NCBI GenBank assembly: GCA_013215945.1
Contig: JABSOM010000006.1
Span: forward strand, 153,568 to 217,567
Direction of reading: 5' to 3'
Source: Campylobacteraceae bacterium
Lineage (GTDB): Bacteria > Campylobacterota > Campylobacteria > Campylobacterales > Arcobacteraceae
Length of the DNA stretch: 64,000 nt
The notes beneath the pieces are model-generated. The model searched no databases, was not told the origin of the DNA, and saw only the letters and a list, made by a program, of their open reading frames with translations. Shown one piece after another: positions 8,846 to 16,931 of the stretch (positions are counted from its first letter, which is position 1; each line of letters starts with the position of its first letter). Both the position numbers and the translations under genes were made by a program.

Positions 8846-10529
8846 CTTTACTCTCCACTTCTCTTTGTTTTCTACTATTTTCCATAAATCTATACGATAT
8901 ATACGTTCCAAGAGCTACAATAACAACAGCAATAATTCCTAAAGCTGCTCCGGCACCTCTTCCCGATGCACTTTGCATAAAAATATAAATACCATAAGCT
9001 AAAGGGGCATCTGATTCGGATGAAATCAACATAATCGTTGCTGATAATTCAACAGCAGCGGTTGCAAAACTGGTGACAAAACCAGCTAAAATTCCTCCTG
9101 CCATTAAAGGAATAGTAATTTTTCTCATGGTTTTAAATTTTGAAGCACCAAGATTTTCACTGGCTTCTTCTAAAGAAACAGAAACTTGCTGCATGGCAGC
9201 AGTACAAGCTCTAAGTGCATAAGGTAATCTTCTTACAGCTAAAGCAATCACTAACATTAACCACCAAGAAGCTAACATTTGTCCATTTGGTAATTCCACA
9301 TCTGAGAACGTTCTTAAATAACCAATAGCTAGAACCAAACCAGGAACTGCTAGGGCTGACATAGCTACGTAATCCAGAGTTTTTCTAATCTTTATTTTAC
9401 TTCGTATTACTAAATAAGCAATACTAACGCCTAAAATAATATCCATAATGGCTGCGCCTGAAGCATAAATAAGTGTATTGGTAATAAACTCAGGTGTTTC
9501 TGTAAATACTTCTGCATAATGTGCAGTTGTATACGCATCTGGAAAAATACTATAAGACCAAATTGTTGCAAAAGATAATAAAGTCAAAGCAAAATGAGGT
9601 GATAAAACAATCAACAAAGTAAAAATAACAATACTATAGGCACCAATGGCTTCCATTGTTGTCATTTTCCTTTTATTAAGACCACCCCCACCTTTTTGTG
9701 TGGTTGAATAATCTTTTCCTTTTAAGGCCCAGCCTGCAATTCCCAGCGCCCCCAAAGAAAATACAACTAATACAACAGCAATAACATATCCCATAGGATC
9801 ATCAATACCAATAGAAGAAATTCGTAAATACGCCTGAGGTGCAAGCATATTATTTACATTTAATAACAAAGGAGTTCCTAAATCATCAAATACTTTTATA
9901 AATACTAAAACAGCCCCTGCTATATAACCAGGCATTGCTAAAGGAAATACAATTTTTCTAAATAAACCAAAACCAGAAGATCCTAAGTTTTGAGCTGATT
10001 CTTCCATACTTCTATCAATATTATTTAATGCAGCAGAAAGATTTAATAATATAAAAGGAAAATAATGAATACTTTGTACAAATATTACTCCATTTAAACC
10101 ATCCATAAAAGGAATTTTAAATCCCAAAGTATCTTCTAAAAATAAATTTACACTTCCATTTTCTCCAAAAAACAGCTGCATTGCAACGGCACCTACAAAA
10201 GGAGGCATAATTAACGGAATAAATCCTAAGCTTTGTATTATTACACTACCTTTAAAATCAAAGCGTGAAGTATAATACGCCAAAGGTAGTGCAATAATAG
10301 AAGCCACAACAACAGACATTGATGCCACATAAAAAGAATTATAAAATGATTCCATAAATAAAGAGGTATTAAAAAAGTCCACAAAATTAATAAGACTTAA
10401 GTTACCTGTGCTAACATCAATAAATGCAACATAAAAGACCTGTACAACAGGTCCTACTAAAAAAACAAGTAAAAAAAGGGCTATTATTAAAAATAACCCT
10501 TTTTCACCTAATGTACCGTTCTTAGCCAT
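8838..10529 (-). CDS. ABC importer permease, fused double domain (FbpB-like)
   Basis: 563 aa carrying two permease domains in tandem, each with an EAA loop: SMEESAQNLGSSGFGLFRKI in the first half and SLEEASENLGASKFKTMRKI in the second. About twelve hydrophobic segments are visible. Such fused permeases are typical of Fe3+, thiamine, phosphonate and phosphoglycerate-type importers. The gene starts 7 bp after the binding-protein gene and is coupled to the ATPase gene behind it. The substrate cannot be read from the permease. Confidence 0.92.
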   Translation of the reverse strand: MAKNGTLGEKGLFLIIALFLLVFLVGPVVQVFYVAFIDVSTGNLSLINFVDFFNTSLFMESFYNSFYVASMSVVVASIIALPLAYYTSRFDFKGSVIIQSLGFIPLIMPPFVGAVAMQLFFGENGSVNLFLEDTLGFKIPFMDGLNGVIFVQSIHYFPFILLNLSAALNNIDRSMEESAQNLGSSGFGLFRKIVFPLAMPGYIAGAVLVFIKVFDDLGTPLLLNVNNMLAPQAYLRISSIGIDDPMGYVIAVVLVVFSLGALGIAGWALKGKDYSTTQKGGGGLNKRKMTTMEAIGAYSIVIFTLLIVLSPHFALTLLSFATIWSYSIFPDAYTTAHYAEVFTETPEFITNTLIYASGAAIMDIILGVSIAYLVIRSKIKIRKTLDYVAMSALAVPGLVLAIGYLRTFSDVELPNGQMLASWWLMLVIALAVRRLPYALRACTAAMQQVSVSLEEASENLGASKFKTMRKITIPLMAGGILAGFVTSFATAAVELSATIMLISSESDAPLAYGIYIFMQSASGRGAGAALGIIAVVIVALGTYISYRFMENSRKQREVESKDE

Positions 10530-10536
10530 ATTAAGA

Positions 10537-11880
10537 CTAATTCAAAATATCAATAGCTAAATTAGCTAAGGTTTTTGCTTGTTGGTAATTGTCTTTTACT
10601 TCTCGATCCCATTTTTCTTCAACTTGAGCTTGTCTTCCAAATACTTTGTCTGTTCTTTTTTTACGTTTGGTTTTAAAAATAGCTGTAAAATCATCATTTA
10701 ATGCCAATTCTTCGCTTACTGGCGTTTTATCTATTAAAAGCCAAGCATCTGCAATTAATTTTTTTGCTTTGTCATTCCCATTACTTGCTAATAGTTTTTC
10801 AGCTTCTTGTAAAGCTTTGGTAGCTTCATTTAAATCTGCTAATCTATATGTAATCATCACATCAAACAAAGCATTTACTAGGTTATATCTTGATTTTGAT
10901 AATTTTACATCAAAATTAATATCTTGCCCAATACTAGAGTCTTTAAAAGGATTAGGAAAATTTGCAGGCGCATTTTTATATGCATCTGGATTAATAGGTA
11001 ATCTGGAAATCTTTGGTTCCAATAAAATACTTTGACCTTCGCTTGATCTTAAAAAATCTACAAAAGCACGTGCCGTGTTTACATGAGGTGCATTGGCAAT
11101 AATTCCAACATTTGCAGGAACAACAGCTGTATATCTAGGGTAGGTAAAATCAACGGGGAAACCACTTGCTTTTGAGCTTAAACCAAAAAAGTCAATCACA
11201 ATTCCTATACCAAAAGAACCAGTATTAACCCCATCTGGAACACCAAAACTTCTCTCTGTTACTGTTTTAAAGTTTCCAGCCATTCGTTTAATATTTCTCC
11301 AACCACCTTTCCAACCTTCATCACTTTGAAGCATGGTTTCAACAGTTAAATGCGTAGTACCTGAACGAGAAGGTGCGGACATACCTATATGTCTATAATA
11401 TATTGCTTTGGATAAATCTTTCCACTGTTGTGGCGCTGGTAATTTTTTAGCTTTTAAATATCTATTATTCCACATAATTCCGTATCCAGCAGCTGCTACT
11501 CCTGAATAAAAACCATCGGGATCACTTAAAGGATAAGATCCAATTGTTTCAGGAATTCCTTTTGTCACTGATTTATACACTTGCAACAAATCATCGTCTT
11601 TTAATACTTCAAAAGCATCTGGAGCAGAGACCCAATAAATATCTGCTTTATTATTCTTTTTTGTTTCTTGGATGTATTTAATACCTGCTGTGGTTTTTTT
11701 CTTTAACATCTCCACTTTAACATTGGGGTATTTTTTTTCAAAGGCTTTTTTAAAAGATTTTGTTAAATCTTTAGGAAAAGACGTAATAACTACTAACTTG
11801 TTCTCTAATTCTTTTGCACTTAAGGGTGCAAAAAAAACAACGCTTGCAAGAGTACTTGCAATAACATTTTTCACATTCAT
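10537..11880 (-). CDS. ABC importer periplasmic binding protein (Fe3+/PgtC-like)
   Basis: 447 aa with a signal peptide (about residues 1-22, ending PLSAKE). The fold is that of family-1 binding proteins: LVVITSFPKDLTKSFKKAFE at the mature start and later PRYTAVVPANVGIIANAPH. It is about 100 residues longer than FbpA. The C-terminal helical extension (from about residue 340) is also seen in PgtC-type organophosphate binders. The two consecutive Tyr that bind iron in FbpA are not evident, which argues against ferric iron. First gene of the three-gene importer operon; ribosome site AAAGGAGTTATT before ATG. Confidence 0.88.
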   Translation of the reverse strand: MNVKNVIASTLASVVFFAPLSAKELENKLVVITSFPKDLTKSFKKAFEKKYPNVKVEMLKKKTTAGIKYIQETKKNNKADIYWVSAPDAFEVLKDDDLLQVYKSVTKGIPETIGSYPLSDPDGFYSGVAAAGYGIMWNNRYLKAKKLPAPQQWKDLSKAIYYRHIGMSAPSRSGTTHLTVETMLQSDEGWKGGWRNIKRMAGNFKTVTERSFGVPDGVNTGSFGIGIVIDFFGLSSKASGFPVDFTYPRYTAVVPANVGIIANAPHVNTARAFVDFLRSSEGQSILLEPKISRLPINPDAYKNAPANFPNPFKDSSIGQDINFDVKLSKSRYNLVNALFDVMITYRLADLNEATKALQEAEKLLASNGNDKAKKLIADAWLLIDKTPVSEELALNDDFTAIFKTKRKKRTDKVFGRQAQVEEKWDREVKDNYQQAKTLANLAIDILN

Positions 11881-12006
11881 AATAACTCCTTTAATTTACA
11901 AAAATATTCTAACATTGAATGCTGTCAGTAAACTTGCATCTAAAAAAAGATTTATGTTATTAAAAAGAGTTGTTATCAAAGCTAAGAATTTCTATTATTT
12001 CTTTCT

Positions 12007-12327
12007 TTAAAAATATTGTATGAGTATCATATAAAACAGTGTTCCTAGAAAAATAGACACTAAATAGTTTCTTAAAAATATATGTAAAAGTCCAGTAAAA
12101 ACAATTCCGCTTATTTCTTTAAACCCATAAGGAACAGTAACAAAAGAGATGTCTTTTAGCGTATATAATACAAGTATAGTCATAATAACAGCAGGAAAGT
12201 ACTTTTCAATATAAACCAAAAATGCCGGCAGTTCTTTTTTTCTAAAAAATAAAAAAGGAAATAATCTTGTCGCATAATTAACAAGTGCCATAATAACTAT
12301 GGCTATATATATCTCATTATTGTTCAT
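12007..12327 (-). CDS. azlD: AzlD-family branched-chain amino acid export subunit
   Basis: 106 aa with three to four membrane segments and the family motif NYATRLFPFLFF near the N-terminus. AzlD is the small partner of AzlC in export of branched-chain amino acids and analogues. It overlaps the end of azlC by 11 bp, so the two are translationally coupled. Length is normal. Confidence 0.88.
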   Translation of the reverse strand: MNNNEIYIAIVIMALVNYATRLFPFLFFRKKELPAFLVYIEKYFPAVIMTILVLYTLKDISFVTVPYGFKEISGIVFTGLLHIFLRNYLVSIFLGTLFYMILIQYF

Positions 12328-13000
12328 TAATCACCCTAGATTTTAATACTAAGAGAGATATTATTGAAATCACAATAGAAGCAATTAACATTTTATCACT
12401 GCTTACAAAACATAAAGAAAATAAAGCAGAACTCCCACCAATAAGAAAAGGGTAAATATTTCTTAAATTTTTATATTGTTCCAAACATAAAACAACAAAT
12501 AAGGCGGTTAGAGAAAATTCCAAACCTGCTGTATTAAAATGAATATTTAGACCAATAATTGAACCAAGAAGTGTACCAAATATCCAATAGGATTGATTAA
12601 GCGCGGCTAAATAAAAATAAAAATGTTTTTTGGATAAGGTTTTATCCTCTTTTATACTTGTTAATAAACCATAGGTTTCATCTGTTAATGCAAAAATTAA
12701 ATAGTTTTTAAAGGGTTTAGTATCTTTAAAACGTTTTAATAAAGACAAACCATAAAAACTCTGTCTTATATTAATGAATAAAGAAGCAATAGCAATATCA
12801 ATAAACCCCATTTTTGCATTAAAAAAACCAATGGCAACAAATTGTAAAGCTCCTGCATAAATAAATACAGACATAAGGGGTGCTAAATACCAATCATAGG
12901 ACATAGAAACCAATAAAAGACCAAATGCAAAGCCTAAAACCAAATATCCCATCATTACGGGAATAGAGACCTCAAAAGCTTTTTTAAATTCTTTTTGCAT
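12317..13000 (-). CDS. azlC: AzlC-family branched-chain amino acid exporter, large subunit
   Basis: 227 aa, inner membrane. Family signatures are PVMMGYLVLGFAFGLLLVSM at the N-terminus, FIYAGALQFVAIGFF and NIRQSFYGLSLL, followed by FALTDETYGLL. With AzlD it exports branched-chain amino acids. The start overlaps the stop of the upstream SspB-like gene by one base (TAATG). This places an amino acid exporter in the same transcript as a probable proteolysis adaptor. Confidence 0.9.
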   Translation of the reverse strand: MQKEFKKAFEVSIPVMMGYLVLGFAFGLLLVSMSYDWYLAPLMSVFIYAGALQFVAIGFFNAKMGFIDIAIASLFINIRQSFYGLSLLKRFKDTKPFKNYLIFALTDETYGLLTSIKEDKTLSKKHFYFYLAALNQSYWIFGTLLGSIIGLNIHFNTAGLEFSLTALFVVLCLEQYKNLRNIYPFLIGGSSALFSLCFVSSDKMLIASIVISIISLLVLKSRVINEQ

Positions 13001-13443
13001 TAATCCAATAAATCTTTATTAGATGGGTTGTTTTTAAACACATTCATAGATTTGTCATGAAAGTTATTTTGTTCTTGTAAATCATCCATAGTTGCAAGCG
13101 TATTTATGAAAATAATTGATTCATCAATAACGATTTGAAAAATCGAAATATAAGGAACACTTACTATTGTAGCAAAGTTTTCAGCCCCAAAACCAGCTTC
13201 AAAAGTCATAGTCGTATCGCTTAAGGATATTGTAGTATAAGTATAATTACTTAAAACAAATAGTGAGAAATTAGCCAACTTGGATTTAATACTTTTAGGT
13301 AAGTCTGGTTCAAAATGCAAACCTTTTAAATTTGCTGTAACTGCGAACTCAACGTTTTTTGCCATTAATAATTCAATTGTTTCTTTGCTTTGTTTTAAAA
13401 TTAAGTGTTTATATTCTTCATCTTTTAATATATTATTTATCAT
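13000..13443 (-). CDS. SspB-like protein (possible ClpXP specificity factor)
   Basis: 147 aa from the ATG at 13443, which has GGAG seven bases ahead; upstream in-frame ATGs lack such a site. The middle part resembles the SspB fold: an N-terminal helix, then a beta segment (EFAVTANLKGLHFEP), then DTTMTFEAGFGAENFATIVSVPYISI in two pieces, which mirrors the E. coli SspB stretch with RFNARFGG followed by SVPLAAVLAIYA. A flexible polar tail follows, as in SspB, where it docks on ClpX. Family assignment is by eye and moderate. Co-transcribed with azlCD. Confidence 0.55.
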   Translation of the reverse strand: MINNILKDEEYKHLILKQSKETIELLMAKNVEFAVTANLKGLHFEPDLPKSIKSKLANFSLFVLSNYTYTTISLSDTTMTFEAGFGAENFATIVSVPYISIFQIVIDESIIFINTLATMDDLQEQNNFHDKSMNVFKNNPSNKDLLD

Positions 13444-13507
13444 ATTCTTACTCCATATTTTTTTCATATTTATTTCTTTAAAGTACAATTTTATGCTAAA
13501 CTAACTT

Positions 13508-14149
13508 ATGAAACAACTAATTTTATCATTAATTTTGCTTTTTAATGTTTTAGAGGCTAATCGTTTAAGTTTTACAAAAAAAGATGTGGAAACAATAAAA
13601 CACTTACCCCAAAAAAAAGCTGCATTAAAACGTATCCTTATGTACAATGAATTAAAAGAAAAAATAAAAGATTATTCAACAATACGCAAACTCTCTCATA
13701 TTAATGCTTTTTACAATAAGATTATGCCCGTTTTAGACCAAACACAATATAAAATTGGCGATCATTGGGCAACAAGAAAAGAATTTTTAATTCAAGGAAA
13801 AGGAGATTGTGAAGATTATGTTATTGCAAAATACTTTTCACTCATTGAATTAGGAATTCCAAAGAAAAAACTCTATTTATCTGTTGTTAAAGTAAAAGGC
13901 GCAAAAACAGATCATATGGTTCTTTTGTATTTACAACATAAAAAAGCCATTCCTTTGGTTATGGATAACTTAAGTTTTAAAGTTGTTCCTTTGACCATAC
14001 GAAAAAAATTAAGTCCAAAGTTTGCTTTTAATGAAAGTGCTTCTTATTTACTTTCAAATGAAAGTTTTGGAAAAAAAGTTAGAATTAATTGGAAAGGTAA
14101 CAATAAGTGGGAAGAATTATTAACAAGAGTTTATGATAAACACGAATAA
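13508..14149 (+). CDS. LapG-like transglutaminase-type cysteine protease (BTLCP family), exported
   Basis: 213 aa with a signal peptide (MKQLILSLILLFNVLEA). The catalytic triad is visible: Cys in GKGDCEDYVIAKY, His in KTDHMVLLY and Asp in LVMDNLS. In Pseudomonas, LapG in the periplasm cuts the large adhesin LapA when c-di-GMP is low. LapG-type enzymes bind calcium through acidic residues next to the catalytic Cys, seen here as DCED. No lapD or adhesin gene is in the window, so the partner is elsewhere. The 3' end overlaps pabC by 19 bp in convergent orientation. Confidence 0.85.
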   Translation: MKQLILSLILLFNVLEANRLSFTKKDVETIKHLPQKKAALKRILMYNELKEKIKDYSTIRKLSHINAFYNKIMPVLDQTQYKIGDHWATRKEFLIQGKGDCEDYVIAKYFSLIELGIPKKKLYLSVVKVKGAKTDHMVLLYLQHKKAIPLVMDNLSFKVVPLTIRKKLSPKFAFNESASYLLSNESFGKKVRINWKGNNKWEELLTRVYDKHE

Positions 14150-14694
14150 GTCTTAAGTACATCAAAACCAATCATTGCATTAAGTAAAGCTACTTTTTTT
14201 GCTTTTTTAAACATCTTTACACTAATGTCTATTTCAAATATTTCACCATTTTGCAGTAACTTTTCTCTCATAGTTCCTTTTAATAAAGGTATTTTAGGTG
14301 TTAACCATATATCCCCATCAAAAATTGCTATATTCGCTATTGAAGTATCACTTATCAAATTATTTTTAACAATAATAATTTCGTCAGCATTTTCTTTTTG
14401 TAGATACAAAAGATTTATTTTTTCTCTGTTTAACATTTTTTTAGAATACTCTATTTTATTATCACGAACAAATTTAAAACGTTTAATCTCTTTTTTTATA
14501 TAAGGTGAGAATTCTATACTTAAAATTTCATCTTCATTGTAGATTACTTTACATTTCAATAATTCTTTTGAAGGAGGATAAATAAATTCACTTAAAGAAA
14601 AATTTCTTGATATAGCATTCATAATACGTTTTTCATGATAGTGTAAATTATATACATCCAAATTTTCGCATTTAATTGTCTCAAAATATTCCAT
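14131..14694 (-). CDS. pabC: Aminodeoxychorismate lyase-like, class IV aminotransferase
   Basis: 187 aa, short for the family (usually 250-290). It directly follows pabB (8-bp gap), which is the main reason for the call. Class IV PLP features remain: FETIK at the start, YHEKRI, and DTSIANIAIFDGDIWLTPK followed by LLKGTMREKLL. The PLP lysine is expected near SKKMLNREKINLLYLQ. PabC releases pyruvate from aminodeoxychorismate to give p-aminobenzoate for folate. Ribosome site AAGGAAAATA before ATG. Confidence 0.8.
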   Translation of the reverse strand: MEYFETIKCENLDVYNLHYHEKRIMNAISRNFSLSEFIYPPSKELLKCKVIYNEDEILSIEFSPYIKKEIKRFKFVRDNKIEYSKKMLNREKINLLYLQKENADEIIIVKNNLISDTSIANIAIFDGDIWLTPKIPLLKGTMREKLLQNGEIFEIDISVKMFKKAKKVALLNAMIGFDVLKTYSCLS

Positions 14695-14702
14695 TATTTT
14701 CC

Positions 14703-15656
14703 TTAAGCAGGGATATATATTTTATCTTCAAGTTCTTTATATTCACTAGAAACATCAGAATCACAAGTAATTCCACCACCACTTTTGTAAAATAAATCTT
14801 CTTTTGATTTCTCTATAAATCGAATCATTATAAAAGTGTCTAAATTTTCTCCATCAAAAACGCCACATATACCCGTATAATACCCACGCTCATAAGCTTC
14901 TACGTTTTTTAAAATTTTAACAGTATTTATTTTAGGGCAACCTGTAATGGAACCAGCAGGCAAAAGTTTGTCTAAGATGTCTCCAATATTGTTACGCCAT
15001 GAACTTTCTAGGTTTCCAGAAATTTTGGAGCTTATTTGTAAAAGTTCTTTATTTCCTGCATTTATTTTATCAATATATCTAAAGGTATTTACCCTTACAT
15101 TAGATGAAACCATAGATAAATCATTTCGTAATAAATCAACAACCATAGTATGTTCGGCCATTTCTTTTAAATCTCCCAAAATTCTTGTTTTTGCATTAGG
15201 AAGATTGGCGTCAATTGTGCCTTTCATAGGATAGGTAGAAATTTTATTTTTTTTAATTTCAATAAAACGCTCAGGAGAAAAACACACAAATTCATTTTTA
15301 TATTTTATTTTAAATTTACTTTTTGCTAAATCATATATTTGCACTAAAGATAAATCACAGTTGATTTTTGTTTTACAGGTTAAGTTTAATAAATAGGAGT
15401 TTCCACTTTTTATTTCTTCTTGAATAGTGTCAAATTTTTTTTTATAGGCTTTAAAAGAGATCAGCTCTTTTTTTATTTGAATATTTTTATTTATTTTTGA
15501 AGAAACTTTTACATTCATTTCAAAATTTACATCCTGTGGAAGATCTTTTAGTAAGAAAAAATCATTCATAGAAGAATCATATGAATTAATAAATAAAAAG
15601 GGCTCTTTTAATGAGCCATAGTGATTAAGTTTGTTTTTAAGATTTTCTTTAATCAT
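14703..15656 (-). CDS. pabB: Aminodeoxychorismate synthase component I
   Basis: 317 aa, corresponding to the chorismate-binding domain with only a short N-terminal part, as is usual in Campylobacterota. Signatures: SGNSYLLNLTCKTKI, FSPERFIEI, STYPMKGTID, EMVVDLLRND-like AEHTMVVDLLRNDLS, and LLPAGSITGCPKINTVKIL. With a glutamine amidotransferase it aminates chorismate. The start codon follows the pyrB stop with no gap (TAAATG), so pyrB-pabB-pabC form one operon joining pyrimidine and folate supply. Confidence 0.93.
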   Translation of the reverse strand: MIKENLKNKLNHYGSLKEPFLFINSYDSSMNDFFLLKDLPQDVNFEMNVKVSSKINKNIQIKKELISFKAYKKKFDTIQEEIKSGNSYLLNLTCKTKINCDLSLVQIYDLAKSKFKIKYKNEFVCFSPERFIEIKKNKISTYPMKGTIDANLPNAKTRILGDLKEMAEHTMVVDLLRNDLSMVSSNVRVNTFRYIDKINAGNKELLQISSKISGNLESSWRNNIGDILDKLLPAGSITGCPKINTVKILKNVEAYERGYYTGICGVFDGENLDTFIMIRFIEKSKEDLFYKSGGGITCDSDVSSEYKELEDKIYIPA

Positions 15657-16532
15657 TTACTTTATTAATTTTTTTAATATTGCCATTCTAACAGCTACAC
15701 CATTTGAAACTTGTTCAAGAATCTTATTTCTTTTATCTTTTAACATTTCATCTGAAATATCTACATTTCTATTTACAGGACCTGGATGTAATAATAAAAT
15801 GTCTCGATCTCCAAAAACTTCTTTAGTAATACAATAATCTTTTGCATATTCTTGAATGGAAGCAAAGTAGATTTCATTGTGTCTTTCAAGCTGTGTTCTT
15901 AAACTCATTACAATATCAATATCATCAATAATTTCACTTAAATTGTCATATTGTTTAAAATCATTTCCTTCAAGTTTAAAACAATCTGGAGCTACAAAAC
16001 AAACATCAATTCCAAATCTTGGTAAAAGCATTTTATTCGAACCTGCAACTCTTGATGTTCTAGCATCTCCTACAATTGCTATACGTTTTCCTTTTACATC
16101 ATCATTAAAATGTTCCATTATGGTGAATAAATCTAACAAAGCTTGTGTAGGGTGGGCATTTTTCCCATCCCCTGCATTAATTAAAGGACAATCGACATGT
16201 TGTGCAAGTGTTGCAGGTAAACCACATTCAGAATGTCTAATTATAATAGCATCTGGTTTCATAGCATTGATATTAGCAACTGTATCAAAAATAGTTTCAC
16301 CCTTAGAACCAGATGAAGTTCCAATATCCAAAGAAACAATATCCGCCCCTAATCGTTTAGCAGCAATTTCAAAAGCAGACCTCGTACGCGTTGAGTTTTC
16401 AAAAAACAAAGTTACTATTAATTTTCCACTAAGAGCCTTATTTGTAGTCAAATCTTTAAATATTTTGGCTTCTGCAAATAAGTCTAAAATTTCTTCATTC
16501 GTAAAATCAGAGCTAGTAATTAAATGCTGCAT
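15657..16532 (-). CDS. pyrB: Aspartate carbamoyltransferase catalytic subunit
   Basis: 291 aa. It joins carbamoyl phosphate and aspartate in pyrimidine synthesis. Motifs: FFENSTRTRSAFEIAAKRLG (carbamoyl phosphate site), KGETIFDTVAN, and HPGPVNRNVDIS near the C-terminus. The ATG at 16532 has AAGGA five bases ahead; an ATG two codons earlier (16538) sits too close to that site. No pyrI is adjacent. Confidence 0.95.
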   Translation of the reverse strand: MQHLITSSDFTNEEILDLFAEAKIFKDLTTNKALSGKLIVTLFFENSTRTRSAFEIAAKRLGADIVSLDIGTSSGSKGETIFDTVANINAMKPDAIIIRHSECGLPATLAQHVDCPLINAGDGKNAHPTQALLDLFTIMEHFNDDVKGKRIAIVGDARTSRVAGSNKMLLPRFGIDVCFVAPDCFKLEGNDFKQYDNLSEIIDDIDIVMSLRTQLERHNEIYFASIQEYAKDYCITKEVFGDRDILLLHPGPVNRNVDISDEMLKDKRNKILEQVSNGVAVRMAILKKLIK

Positions 16533-16702
16533 TATCATCCTTATTTTTTAAGTATCTTAGCTAAGTTCCAATAAAGAGGAGCTGACAATTGCATTGAAAG
16601 AATCCTTCTTTTTAATAACTTAAATTAGCTTTACATTATCATGTTACATTGTAATTTTATATTTAAATTAATAATTTTTATTTTCTTTTAATAATCTTAC
16701 TT

Positions 16703-16735
16703 TGTCATAATCATGTCATTATTTATTTATATACT
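16703..16735 (+). promoter_or_regulatory. Pho-box-like direct repeat and -10 box ahead of the TAXI-TRAP operon
   Basis: TGTCAT (16703-16708), AATCA, TGTCAT (16714-16719), then exactly 10 bases and TATACT (16730-16735). The 11-bp repeat period and the 10-base gap to the -10 box equal the layout of enterobacterial Pho-box promoters, where PhoB replaces the -35 element. The same arrangement occurs at 34953-34985 and 36468-36500. Transcription would begin near 16742, giving a leader of about 190 bases. Confidence 0.7.
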
Positions 16736-16811
16736 TTATCAATGTTAATGGTGATAGTTTATAAGATGAAGATATCTTTATCGTAAACATTTATAAAATT
16801 AGCGCAATAAA

Positions 16812-16874
16812 TATAAAATTATAGGCAAAGAAGTTCGGTTTTTCAAAAAAAACCACTTCTATTATAATTTTATA
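16812..16874 (+). promoter_or_regulatory. Long imperfect hairpin in the leader of the TAXI-TRAP operon
   Basis: Outer arms TATAAAATTATA (16812-16823) and TATAATTTTATA (16863-16874) are perfect complements. Inside them AGAAGT (16829-16834) pairs with ACTTCT (16855-16860), and GGTTTTT pairs with AAAAACC around a small loop. The structure lies in the predicted 5' leader and ends 57 bp before the start codon. It could set mRNA stability or act as a control element. Confidence 0.6.
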
Positions 16875-16931
16875 GATTATTTGTTATTTATGAAATACAT
16901 ATAAATTAGCATTAAAATTAAAGGAGATATA

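Larger units (their letters stand above)
16533..16931. other. Gene-free spacer between pyrB and the TAXI-TRAP operon
   Basis: About 400 bp without a supportable gene. It contains the pyrB upstream region (minus strand), the Pho-box-like promoter at 16703-16735 and the long 5'-UTR hairpin at 16812-16874, both serving the plus-strand TRAP operon. No small open frame with a good ribosome site was seen. Confidence 0.6.

Noticed and set aside
8846..8911. Longer N-terminus for the ABC ATPase (22 extra residues)
   Set aside because: It would lie inside the permease gene, adds residues outside the conserved fold, and has no ribosome site, whereas 8845 has GGAG.
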